From positions 124,001 through 188,000 of the forward strand of contig NZ_CP102951.1 in the NCBI RefSeq assembly GCF_024741815.1: 64,000 nucleotides of DNA, in the 5' to 3' direction. This DNA is from Pseudomonas sp. LS1212 (GTDB taxonomy: Bacteria; Pseudomonadota; Gammaproteobacteria; Pseudomonadales; Pseudomonadaceae). The stretch's first letter is position 1, and each line of letters opens with the position of its first letter. Both the position numbers and the translations under genes were made by a program. Positions 17,352 through 26,289 of the stretch are shown here, one piece after another. Below the pieces are notes generated by a model that searched no databases, was not told where the DNA came from, and worked only from the letters and a program-made list of their open reading frames with translations.

Positions 17352-18638
17352 ATGACAGAACTGCGTCAAGAATGTCTGTGGGAACATGTGACACCACAAG
17401 CGCCAACAGCCGTTGCGCTGGCCAGTGATGTCACGGCGGATGTATGCATCATCGGTGGCGGCATCACCGGCTTGTCCGCCGCTATTCACCTGCTCGAGCA
17501 AGGCAAGCGGGTCATCCTGCTCGAAGCCTGGCAACTGGGCCACGGCGGTTCGGGGCGCAACGTCGGGCTGGTCAATGCCGGTACCTGGATTCGCCCCGAC
17601 GACGTCGAGGCTACCCTTGGCCAGCAGCAGGGCAGCCGTCTGAACAAAGTGCTGGGCGAGGCACCCGCCGAAGTCTTCGCCATGATCAAGCGACACGGCA
17701 TCGACTGCCAGGCCCGTAACGAAGGCACGCTGCACATGGCGCACAATGCCACGGGCGTCGCCGACCTGCAGGCGCGCCATGAGCAGTGGACCCGACGCGG
17801 TGCCGATGTCCAGCTGCTGACCGGTGCCCTCTGCCAGGAATTCTGCGGCACCGACAAAGTCTCCGTTGCGCTGCTCGACCGCCGCGCCGGCACGATCAAC
17901 CCAATGGGCTACACCCTGGGGCTTGCGGCAGCGGTCACGCGACTGGGCGGCCAGATCTATCAACATTCCTCAGTGCAGGGGCTGGAGCGGCAGGATAGCG
18001 GCTGGCGCGTGAAAACCGCCAAGGGCTCGGTCAGCGCCGACAAGGTGGTGATCTCCACGGGGGCCTATACCGAAGGCGACTGGACCGACCTGCAGAAGCA
18101 TTTCTTCCGAGGTTACTACTACCAGGTCGCGTCAGTGCCCTTGAGTGGGGCCGCAGCGGACAGCGTGCTCAAGCATGGCCAAGGGTCCTGGGATACCCGC
18201 ACTGTATTGAGCAGCATCCGTCGCGACGATCAGGGCCGCTTGTTGCTGGGCAGCCTGGGACGAGTCGACAACAAGCCGGCCTGGTTCATTCGCAGTTGGG
18301 CCGACCGTATCCAGGGCCATTACTTTCCACAGTTGGGCAAAGTCGACTGGGAAATGCACTGGACCGGCTGCATCGACTTCACCCCCGATCACCTGATGCG
18401 CTTGTTCGAGCCAGCGCCGGGCATCGTTGCGGTGACCGGTTACAACGGTCGTGGCAACACTACCGGTACGGTCATCGGCAAAGCCTTTGCGCAATACCTG
18501 ATCGAAGACAACCGCGATCAATTGCCAATTCCATTTTCGCCCATGAAACCGGTGGCGGCAGCGGCACTGCGGGCCGGCCTCTACGAGACGGGATTCTCCC
18601 TGTACCACGCCGGGCAATGTCTGCGCGTGGTGCTCTAG
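17352..18638 (+). CDS. FAD-dependent oxidoreductase, DAO (amine/glycine oxidase) family
   Basis: 428 residues from ATG 17352 (MTELRQECLWEHV). Rossmann FAD-binding motif VCIIGGGITGLSAAIHLLEQ is near residue 33, followed by ILLEAWQLGHGGSGRNVGLV and a C-terminal flavin-contacting segment VTGYNGRGNTTGTVIGKAF. The profile is that of the PuuB/OrdL-like amine oxidases, which remove electrons from amines or N-alkyl amino acids; the substrate is unknown. The frame continues upstream through the REP element, but that portion is repeat-derived and unlikely to be translated. Its stop overlaps the stop of the convergent MscS gene by four bases. Confidence 0.88.
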   Translation: MTELRQECLWEHVTPQAPTAVALASDVTADVCIIGGGITGLSAAIHLLEQGKRVILLEAWQLGHGGSGRNVGLVNAGTWIRPDDVEATLGQQQGSRLNKVLGEAPAEVFAMIKRHGIDCQARNEGTLHMAHNATGVADLQARHEQWTRRGADVQLLTGALCQEFCGTDKVSVALLDRRAGTINPMGYTLGLAAAVTRLGGQIYQHSSVQGLERQDSGWRVKTAKGSVSADKVVISTGAYTEGDWTDLQKHFFRGYYYQVASVPLSGAAADSVLKHGQGSWDTRTVLSSIRRDDQGRLLLGSLGRVDNKPAWFIRSWADRIQGHYFPQLGKVDWEMHWTGCIDFTPDHLMRLFEPAPGIVAVTGYNGRGNTTGTVIGKAFAQYLIEDNRDQLPIPFSPMKPVAAAALRAGLYETGFSLYHAGQCLRVVL

Positions 18639-20068
18639 ACCTTCTTGTGCAGCCAGTTCAGAAAGCCGCCTTTTTTGATGGCGACCGGCTTTTGCAATAA
18701 CAGGGACTGGCTGGCCTGTTGGCGGAAGCGCTGCAGTTTGCTCAGCGCCGCTTTCACTTCCGTGCGCTGTTCCAGGCAGTTGCGCACGGCACTCTTCTCG
18801 ATGCGATAGAGGGTGCAGGTGGTCAGGCTGCGGAACTCTGCCCGGGTGCTTTCGCCTTCGATGATGCCTTCTTCCCCGAGAATTTCTCCGGGCCCCATGC
18901 GGCCGGCCTCGATCAGCGCATTGCCATCGGCTATGGATGCCGAGACGACTCCTGTACCGATTACCAGAAGATAGTCCGACACTTCACCGACCTTCAGGAT
19001 GACCTGGTCGGCTGGATACTCAACCGGCGTCATGCTTTGGCTGAGCATGTCCTTTTCTTCGCGGGTCAAGGAGCGGAACACCCGCACCTCTTCCAGCAGG
19101 CTTCGCTGGCGTGTCCAGGGCTCCTGGGAGGCATCGCCGTTCCAGACCACGCCCGAGGCTTCGAGGTGGCGGTGGGCGAGATCGAACAGCAGGTTGCGCA
19201 CTTCGGTCTTCTTGTCCATTGATGCGACGAAGCCGCTGGCCTCGTATTCCATGGACTCCAGCCCCGAACTCTTCACTGTTGCCCTGGGCTTTGGAAACGA
19301 CAACAGGGCGCTGCTGCCTTGCAGGGTTTTCTCCAGCGCATCGAGTACTCGCCGTGGCCGCACCCTGGCCGGTACCACCACGCTGATCGAAACACCGTGG
19401 ACATCATTCGGGCGGCTGTAGTTGAGAATCTTGGCTTTGGCCGCAACCGAGTTGGGAATCACCGCCATGCTGCCCTGCCCGGTCAGCAGGTGAGTCGCGC
19501 GCCAATCGATATCGACCACTTTGCCCTCCGTGCCGTCGATAGAGATCCAGTCATCGACCTGGTAAGGCTTGGTGGTATTGAGCACGATCCCGGAAAACAC
19601 ATCGCTCAACGTGCTTTGCAAGGCCAGGCCGACAATGATCGCCATGGCCCCCGAGGTCGCCAGCAGGCCCTTGACCGGCAACTGCATGACATAGGCCGCC
19701 GCAGCCACGATCGCGATCAGGAAAATCACTGCCCCCATCACATCCTGCAGCAACCGCCCGGTATGACCGGTGCGCGGGATCAGCATCATCGCCAGTACCA
19801 CCGTGAGCGTACGCGCGCCGAACAGCCACCAAAAAATCTCCAGCACCGTGGCGACCAGGTTGTGCGAAACATCCTCGGGCCAGGGTGCCGGTTGCAGCGG
19901 ACTCATCCCTGCGCTGATCAGCACCCAGCTGAACAACAGAAAGACGCTGAGCTTGGCAGAAATACGCCATGACTTGTGCTCGGCCGGGATCACCCGCCAA
20001 ACCAGCAGGTCGAGCACCAGCAAGGTGGCACCGATCACCAAGGGGTGATTCTGGATAAATGTGAGCAT
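18635..20068 (-). CDS. MscS-family channel with C-terminal cyclic-nucleotide-binding domain
   Basis: 477 residues. N-terminal membrane helices (PLVIGATLLVLDLLVW, LSVFLLFSWVLISAG, ~70-95, DVMGAVIFLIAIVAAAAYV), then the MscS pore and beta domain (TSGAMAIIVGLALQSTLSDV; QVDDWISIDGTEGKVVDIDW; RATHLLTGQGSMAVIPNS). From ~340 a cNMP-binding fold follows (YPADQVILKVGEVSDYLLVI, GPGEILGEEGIIEGESTRAE), with the Glu and Arg of the phosphate-binding cassette visible as GEE and TRAEF. Expected role: a mechanosensitive or ligand-gated inner-membrane channel responsive to cAMP/cGMP. Confidence 0.92.
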   Translation of the reverse strand: MLTFIQNHPLVIGATLLVLDLLVWRVIPAEHKSWRISAKLSVFLLFSWVLISAGMSPLQPAPWPEDVSHNLVATVLEIFWWLFGARTLTVVLAMMLIPRTGHTGRLLQDVMGAVIFLIAIVAAAAYVMQLPVKGLLATSGAMAIIVGLALQSTLSDVFSGIVLNTTKPYQVDDWISIDGTEGKVVDIDWRATHLLTGQGSMAVIPNSVAAKAKILNYSRPNDVHGVSISVVVPARVRPRRVLDALEKTLQGSSALLSFPKPRATVKSSGLESMEYEASGFVASMDKKTEVRNLLFDLAHRHLEASGVVWNGDASQEPWTRQRSLLEEVRVFRSLTREEKDMLSQSMTPVEYPADQVILKVGEVSDYLLVIGTGVVSASIADGNALIEAGRMGPGEILGEEGIIEGESTRAEFRSLTTCTLYRIEKSAVRNCLEQRTEVKAALSKLQRFRQQASQSLLLQKPVAIKKGGFLNWLHKKV

Positions 20069-20154
20069 GCCGTCCTCTGGTCTGGATCTGACGCCGAAGG
20101 TGCTCAGAATCCCCGCAAATGTAGTTCGTTACAAGGTGGGGTGCATTTGGGCTT

Positions 20155-21646
<1,492 letters not shown>

Positions 21647-21742
21647 GATTGCTCCATGATGAGGTGAACGCCGCATCCAGCGGCCTTGCAAGAATAGTGG
21701 AGCGAGATGGGCGGCGAGATTGAAACGCTCGCCTTTTGTGCG

Positions 21743-21856
21743 TCATGGTGTTGCCTGTGTTGCTCGATCTGACCGGGTCATGTTGCGCTCGAGCATCAGG
21801 GTTTCGAAGACCACCATCAGGTTGATGTCGGCCTTGCGCAGTTCATTGCGATTCAT
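21743..21856 (-). pseudogene. 5' stub of a LysR-family regulator gene
   Basis: A 37-codon frame from ATG 21856 reads MNRNELRKADINLMVVF followed by ETLMLERNMTR, the standard N-terminus of LysR-type regulators just before the helix-turn-helix. After residue 28, where AAEKLFLGQ would be expected, it changes to unrelated sequence (SDRATQATP) and stops at 21743. The remaining ~270 residues are absent. The gap containing it (21647-21943) has no other feature. Confidence 0.75.
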
Positions 21857-21943
21857 CGGCAGCTGCCCCACGCCATCAGTGGCTCAATGGGGGCAGTGTA
21901 GGGAGGCGTGCAAGGCGCCGCCAGGGGTTGGTGCGGCGCTGGC

Positions 21944-22204
21944 TTACTCGGCGGGTGGCGTCAGCCGTGCTTCGAGCTCGGCGACTTTCGCTTCCAGGCT
22001 TTCCAGGCGGGCACGGGTGCGGGCCAGGACGACCATCTGGCTGTCGAATTCTTCCCGGCTGACCAGGTCCAGTTTACTGAAACCGCTTTGCAGCAGGGCT
22101 TTGAACTGGCTCTCCAGTTCAGCGCGAGGCTGTGCGGTATCGCCACTGAACAAACGGGAGGCGTGGTCGCTCAGGGCGTCGAGAAAGGCTTTGGGCGCGA
22201 GCAT
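21944..22204 (-). CDS. ubiK: Ubiquinone biosynthesis accessory factor UbiK (YqiC/BMFP domain)
   Basis: 86 residues (MLAPKAFLDALSDHASRLF...). Short amphipathic N-terminus then a trimerising coiled coil (SREEFDSQMVVLARTRARLE, SLEAKVAELEARL), the BMFP architecture. UbiK works with UbiJ in aerobic ubiquinone assembly. Start ATG 22204 was chosen for family length; the upstream frame extension is not protein-like. Divergent from glnK across a 414-base gap; this neighbourhood with glnK-amtB and (broken) comM is usual in Pseudomonas. Confidence 0.88.
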   Translation of the reverse strand: MLAPKAFLDALSDHASRLFSGDTAQPRAELESQFKALLQSGFSKLDLVSREEFDSQMVVLARTRARLESLEAKVAELEARLTPPAE

Positions 22205-22276
22205 GGTCAAGTTTCCAGAATCAGATGGGCGCCAGTGTACCACGCGGTGTCTATAGTCTTGGGGAGCCTGCTGCAT

Positions 22277-22327
22277 TGCACGCTTTTCGCGCATCAGGAC
22301 GAGCGGTAGCGCACCGTTGTTGTGCGC
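22277..22327 (+). promoter_or_regulatory. Two NtrC-like enhancer sites upstream of glnK
   Basis: Site A, 22277-22293: TGCAC-7-GCGCA, nearly symmetric. Site B, 22309-22327: GCGCAC-7-GTGCGC, perfectly symmetric. Both resemble the NtrC consensus GCAC-N7-GTGC. Their centres (22285, 22318) are 33 bases apart, three helical turns, and lie about 85-120 bases upstream of the sigma-54 element: the classic enhancer arrangement. Confidence 0.65.
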
Positions 22328-22400
22328 AATTGGACGACTTGCCTGCAAAGTCCTCCGCAAGAAACAGCCAAGTCACTGTAATCACAGGATTTGTTGGTTA

Positions 22401-22416
22401 TGGCAAGGTTTCTGCT
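22401..22416 (+). promoter_or_regulatory. Sigma-54 (-24/-12) promoter for glnK-amtB
   Basis: TGGCAAGGTTTCTGCT has GG and GC separated by exactly ten bases, matching the sigma-54 consensus TGGCAC-N5-TTGC at its invariant positions. It lies about 200 bases upstream of the glnK start, so a long leader (~22428-22618) is predicted. Apart from this promoter and the NtrC-like sites, the 414-base gap shows nothing else I can name. Confidence 0.7.
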
Positions 22417-22618
22417 TACACGCTGATGACCCCTGCACTGATGTAGTCATCGTGACGAATCCAGTGCGCAACGCAGGGGAAGTGTTTCGACAGGAGCAGT
22501 GATTGGCGTCGGTCGCGGGGATGCAAGACCGACGATGCGTTACAAAGCCAGACACTGCGCTTAGACTTGAGCTGGGTTTGTTTCCTGGGGCAAGTCCACC
22601 AATTCGGGAGAGAGTTTC

Positions 22619-22957
22619 ATGAAGCTAGTCACTGCCATCATCAAGCCGTTCAAGTTGGACGACGTGCGCGAGTCACTGTCCGAAATCGGCGTGCAGGGCA
22701 TTACCGTTACCGAAGTCAAAGGCTTCGGTCGCCAGAAGGGCCATACCGAGCTGTACCGTGGCGCAGAGTACGTAGTCGATTTCCTGCCCAAGGTGAAGAT
22801 CGACGTCGCTATCGACGACAAGGATCTTGATCGGGTCATCGAGGCGATCACCAAGGCGGCCAACACCGGCAAGATCGGTGACGGCAAGATTTTCGTGGTC
22901 AATCTGGAACAGGCTATTCGCATCCGTACCGGCGAAACCGATACCGACGCAATCTAA
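22619..22957 (+). CDS. glnK: PII nitrogen-regulatory protein GlnK
   Basis: 112 residues, full PII length. The T-loop (GFGRQKGHTELYRGAEY) includes Tyr51, the uridylylation site. B-loop and C-loop signatures are present (TGKIGDGKIFV; IRTGETDTDAI). It senses 2-oxoglutarate, ATP/ADP and, through GlnD, glutamine. It binds AmtB, encoded 33 bases downstream, and gates ammonium uptake. AGAGAGTTTC precedes ATG 22619. Both the upstream sites and the partner gene indicate control by NtrC/RpoN. Confidence 0.97.
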   Translation: MKLVTAIIKPFKLDDVRESLSEIGVQGITVTEVKGFGRQKGHTELYRGAEYVVDFLPKVKIDVAIDDKDLDRVIEAITKAANTGKIGDGKIFVVNLEQAIRIRTGETDTDAI

Positions 22958-22990
22958 GCCGCCAAACCCAACGCCCCAGGAGATAACAAT

Positions 22991-24325
22991 ATGACTCTGC
23001 GTCGCTTCGCAGGGCTAGGAGCCCTTTTGTCCCTAATAATGCCTGGCCTGGCCATGGCAGAAGAGGCGGCAGCCCCTGTGCTCAACTCCGGCGACACCGC
23101 CTGGATGTTGACTTCGACAGCCCTGGTGCTGTTCATGACCATTCCCGGCCTTGCCTTGTTCTACGGCGGCATGGTGCGTTCCAAGAACGTTCTGTCGGTG
23201 ATGATGCAGTGCTTCGCAATTACCGGTTTGATCAGCGTGCTGTGGGTCATCTACGGCTACAGCATGGCGTTCGATACCACTGGCATGGAACAGGGTGTCG
23301 TCAATTTCAATTCTTTCGTCGGCGGTTTCTCGAAAGCCTTCCTCAGCGGTGTGACGCCTGCCAGCCTGACCTCGGCAACCGCACTGTTCCCGGAAGCGGT
23401 GTTCATCACCTTCCAGATGACCTTCGCGATCATCACCCCGGCCCTGATCGTGGGTGCCTTCGCCGAGCGGATGAAGTTCTCCGCGATGCTGATATTCATG
23501 GGTATCTGGTTCACCCTGGTCTACGCGCCGATTGCACACATGGTCTGGAGCGGCAACGGCGGCCTGATGTGGGACTGGGGCGTTCTCGACTTCGCTGGCG
23601 GTACTGTGGTGCACATCAACGCCGGTGTGGCCGGCCTGGTTGCCTGCCTGGTACTGGGCAAGCGCAAAGGCTTCCCGACCACCCCGATGGCACCTCATAA
23701 CCTGGGTTACACCCTGATGGGTGCGGCCATGCTCTGGATCGGCTGGTTCGGCTTCAACGCCGGCTCGGCAGCTGCCGCCAACGGCACGGCCGGCATGGCC
23801 ATGCTGGTCACCCAGATAGCAACAGCTGCAGCTGCACTGGGCTGGATGTTCGCCGAGTGGGTAACCCACGGCAAGCCAAGCGCACTGGGTATCGCTTCCG
23901 GTGTGGTGGCGGGTCTGGTTGCGGTAACCCCGGCAGCAGGCACCGTAGGCCCGATGGGCGCCCTGGTGATCGGCCTGGCGGCCGGTGTGATCTGCTACTT
24001 CTGCGCCACCAGCCTCAAGCGCAAGATGGGCTACGATGACTCGCTGGACGCCTTCGGCGTACACGGTATCGGCGGTATCGTCGGCGCAATCCTCACCGGT
24101 GTGTTCGCAGCCCCTGCACTGGGTGGCTTCGGCACTGTCGAGGACATCGGCGCTCAAGTCTGGATTCAAGTCAAAGGCGTCGGTTTCACCGTCATCTACA
24201 CGGCCATCGTGACCTTCATCATCCTCAAGGTGCTGGATGTGGTCATGGGCCTGCGGATCAACGAAGAGGAAGAAGCCGTCGGCCTCGACCTGGCGCAGCA
24301 CAACGAGCGTGGTTACAACCTGTAA
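22991..24325 (+). CDS. amtB: Ammonium transporter AmtB
   Basis: 444 residues. A cleavable signal (FAGLGALLSLIMPGLAMAEEA) precedes 11 membrane helices, as in enteric AmtB. Conserved features: MTIPGLALFYGGMVRSKNVL, the Phe-gate/His-pair regions (FAGGTVVHINAGVAGLV and FGVHGIGGIVGAILTG), and a cytosolic tail (RINEEEEAVGLDLAQHNE) where GlnK docks. Conducts NH4+/NH3 across the inner membrane. Co-transcribed with glnK and followed immediately by a strong terminator. Confidence 0.97.
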   Translation: MTLRRFAGLGALLSLIMPGLAMAEEAAAPVLNSGDTAWMLTSTALVLFMTIPGLALFYGGMVRSKNVLSVMMQCFAITGLISVLWVIYGYSMAFDTTGMEQGVVNFNSFVGGFSKAFLSGVTPASLTSATALFPEAVFITFQMTFAIITPALIVGAFAERMKFSAMLIFMGIWFTLVYAPIAHMVWSGNGGLMWDWGVLDFAGGTVVHINAGVAGLVACLVLGKRKGFPTTPMAPHNLGYTLMGAAMLWIGWFGFNAGSAAAANGTAGMAMLVTQIATAAAALGWMFAEWVTHGKPSALGIASGVVAGLVAVTPAAGTVGPMGALVIGLAAGVICYFCATSLKRKMGYDDSLDAFGVHGIGGIVGAILTGVFAAPALGGFGTVEDIGAQVWIQVKGVGFTVIYTAIVTFIILKVLDVVMGLRINEEEEAVGLDLAQHNERGYNL

Positions 24326-24333
24326 TCGCGGCG

Positions 24334-24365
24334 AAAAAAATGCCCGGCTTGCCGGGCATTTTTTT
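24334..24365 (+). terminator. Intrinsic terminator after amtB
   Basis: The arms ATGCCCGGC and GCCGGGCAT form a GC-rich hairpin with a tight loop, flanked by seven A upstream and seven T downstream. The A/T flanks make it usable from either strand. It ends the glnK-amtB operon nine bases after the stop. Confidence 0.93.
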
Positions 24366-24536
24366 GTCTGGAGTTTGTCATTTGCATTATACGCAAACGG
24401 TTTCTACGAGCCGATTCAAGGCGTGTCGATACAGTCGGCAAATGTGGGTCGAACACTTACAGCCCGCAGAGAAATATAGCCTCTTTGCTTTTTCCCAGAG
24501 CGCGCTAGAATGCGCGCCGAAGCTGTGGAGAACGGT

Positions 24537-24962
24537 ATGTGGCAGCAGACCCTGATTACCTTGCGGGCACGACCCCGGGGCTTTCATCTGGTGACTGACG
24601 AGATACTCGCCGGTTTGCCGCAATTGAGCGAATGTCGAGCCGGCTTGCTGCATTTGTGGCTGCAACATACCTCTGCGTCGTTGACCATCAACGAGAACGC
24701 CGACCCGGCGGTTCGTCGTGACTTCGAACGATTTTTCAACCGGTTGGTCCCACAAGGATCAGAGGGTTACGAACATAACGACGAAGGTGCTGACGACCTG
24801 CCTGCACACTTCAAGGCCAGTTTGCTAGGCTGTCAATTGAGCTTGCCGATCATGGCCGGGCGATTGGCGTTGGGCAGCTGGCAGGGTGTTTATTTGGGCG
24901 AGCATCGCGATCATGGCGGTGCTCGCAAGCTCCTCGCCACGCTGCACGGCGAGGGCGCTTAA
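24537..24962 (+). CDS. YjbQ family (UPF0047) protein
   Basis: 141 residues from ATG 24537 (MWQQTLITLRARPRGFHLVT) with GGAG upstream. UPF0047 hallmarks are present: LLHLWLQHTSASLTINENAD, YEHNDEGADDLPAHFKASLLG and LGSWQGVYLGEHRDHG, including the conserved His residues. Members have been linked to thiamine phosphate synthase activity, but the physiological role is unsettled. The gene after amtB in the P. aeruginosa order. Confidence 0.9.
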   Translation: MWQQTLITLRARPRGFHLVTDEILAGLPQLSECRAGLLHLWLQHTSASLTINENADPAVRRDFERFFNRLVPQGSEGYEHNDEGADDLPAHFKASLLGCQLSLPIMAGRLALGSWQGVYLGEHRDHGGARKLLATLHGEGA

Positions 24963-25065
24963 GCCGCTGGTTACCAGTGGATGTTGAATTTTTCCTGGCA
25001 GGCCTTCGACAGTGGGTGAAGCTGGGCTATAACTAATCTGCTTTTCGCAAGTCATGAGGTAGAAC

Positions 25066-25389
25066 ATGAGCGACGATGATCTGGAAAATGATGACCTCGA
25101 AGTAGGTGACGATGACGAAGCCGAAGAAGGTCTTGAAGCGGCCGTTGAAGATGTCGCGGAAGACGATGGTGGTGATGCACCTGTCCCTACTGCCAAGGGC
25201 AAGGCCAAAGCTGCGGTCTCGGTCGATGAGCTGCCCAGCGTAGAAGCCAAGAACAAAGAGCGCGATGCGCTGGCCCGGGCGATGGAAGAATTCCTCGCGC
25301 GCGGAGGCAAAGTGCAGGAAGTCGAGCCGAATGTGGTGGCCGATCCACCCAAGAAGCCTGACAACAAGTACGGCAGCCGCCCTATTTGA
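25066..25389 (+). CDS. sutA: SutA-like acidic RNA-polymerase-associated protein
   Basis: 107 residues in three parts: a strongly acidic N-terminus (MSDDDLENDDLEVGDDDEAE), an Ala/Lys linker, and a conserved C-terminal block (LPSVEAKNKERDALARAMEE, FLARGGKVQEVEPNVV, DNKYGSRPI). This layout matches SutA of P. aeruginosa, which binds RNA polymerase and raises housekeeping and ribosomal transcription in slow growth. Position after amtB-yjbQ supports it. The acidic tail is probably disordered. Followed by a 15-base-stem terminator. Confidence 0.82.
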   Translation: MSDDDLENDDLEVGDDDEAEEGLEAAVEDVAEDDGGDAPVPTAKGKAKAAVSVDELPSVEAKNKERDALARAMEEFLARGGKVQEVEPNVVADPPKKPDNKYGSRPI

Positions 25390-25401
25390 CTGTCCGCATG
25401 C

Positions 25402-25438
25402 CATGAAAAAGCCCGCCGTCGCTGCGGGCTTTTTCATG
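25402..25438. terminator. Intrinsic terminator after sutA
   Basis: Perfect 15-base inverted repeat CATGAAAAAGCCCGC / GCGGGCTTTTTCATG with a seven-base loop. The AAAAA/TTTTT arms make it work from both directions, though the next gene on the minus strand is about 155 bases away. Confidence 0.92.
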
Positions 25439-25467
25439 GGCGCTTCGCGGTGTCGGGTAGTGTCGAC

Positions 25468-25584
25468 TTGTAGCCGCTGCGACGCTCACGTGCGAAGCAG
25501 GCGCGGGATCTCAATATCGCCGGGGAGCCCCTGCGGGACTCCAGCTGGTGCGCCACTGCGACAGCCTAACGGCAGCGGCTACAA
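25468..25584. repeat. REP/BIME-like element between sutA and the HAD gene
   Basis: TTGTAGCCGCTGC (25468-25480) and its exact reverse complement GCAGCGGCTACAA (25572-25584) bracket 91 bases of GC-rich, partly self-complementary sequence. The GTAGCCGCTGC motif is a known theme of Pseudomonas extragenic repeats and differs from the GCTGGCAAGCC family seen elsewhere in the window. It ends ten bases before the stop of the HAD gene. Confidence 0.75.
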
Positions 25585-25593
25585 CAGATTGCA

Positions 25594-26289
25594 TCACGCC
25601 CAGCGGGAGAGGAGCTCGGGCAACTGCCTCAGGCTCTGAATCTCCGCATCCGGCGCGCGGTTGGCCTCCCAGGGCTTGCCCTGGGGGTTGAACCAGATCG
25701 CCCGCATGCCCGCCTGTTGGGCGCCGGCGATGTCGTCACCGGGGTGGTCGCCGATATGCACCGCAGTGCTGGCATCCGCCTGGCCGCGGCTGAGGGCTTC
25801 GCGGAAGAGTTCAGGAGCGGGTTTGCCAACACCCAGGTCTTCGGCGCAGAGCGTGAACTTGAAATAGTCAGCCAGGCCCAGGCGCCGGACATCGGCGTTG
25901 CCATTGGTGAGCACGCCGAGGGTGTAGTGCTGGCAGAGTATTTCCAGTGTCGGCTGGACCTCGGGAAAGACCTCGATCTGATGGCGGGCGTGGAGGAACA
26001 CCTCGAAGCCCATGTCGGCCAGTGTCTGTGCCTGGGAAGGATCGTACCCGGCATCTTCCAGGGCATGGAACAGCACCCGGCGGCGCAGAGCACTGATCCG
26101 GTGCTTGAGGCCCGGGTCGGCCTGTACCAGTCGCTCACGGATTGCATACAGATGCTCGACCGGTACCGGCCCGAGATTCGGGGCGTGCTCGGCCAGCCAG
26201 TCGCGCAGAATGGCTTCGGCGCTGACAATCACCGGTGCGGTGTCCCACAGGGTGTCATCGAGGTCGAAGGTGATCAGCTTAATGGTCAT
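25594..26289 (-). CDS. HAD-family hydrolase (YjjG/epoxide-hydrolase-like subfamily)
   Basis: 231 residues. HAD motif I FDLDDTLWDT (nucleophile Asp), motif II LGVLTNGNAD, motif III Lys in GVGKPAPELF and motif IV HIGDHPGDDIAGAQ, with an N-terminal helical cap. Typical phosphatase; substrate unknown, perhaps a nucleotide or sugar phosphate. ATG 26289 overlaps the xerC stop by four bases, making it the last gene of the lppL-lysA-dapF-DUF484-xerC-HAD operon. Confidence 0.9.
   Translation of the reverse strand: MTIKLITFDLDDTLWDTAPVIVSAEAILRDWLAEHAPNLGPVPVEHLYAIRERLVQADPGLKHRISALRRRVLFHALEDAGYDPSQAQTLADMGFEVFLHARHQIEVFPEVQPTLEILCQHYTLGVLTNGNADVRRLGLADYFKFTLCAEDLGVGKPAPELFREALSRGQADASTAVHIGDHPGDDIAGAQQAGMRAIWFNPQGKPWEANRAPDAEIQSLRQLPELLSRWA

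Noticed and set aside
23033..24301. Minus-strand 422-codon frame opposite amtB
   Set aside because: His/Glu/Ala-rich shadow of a membrane protein; the frame ends track the amtB frame.
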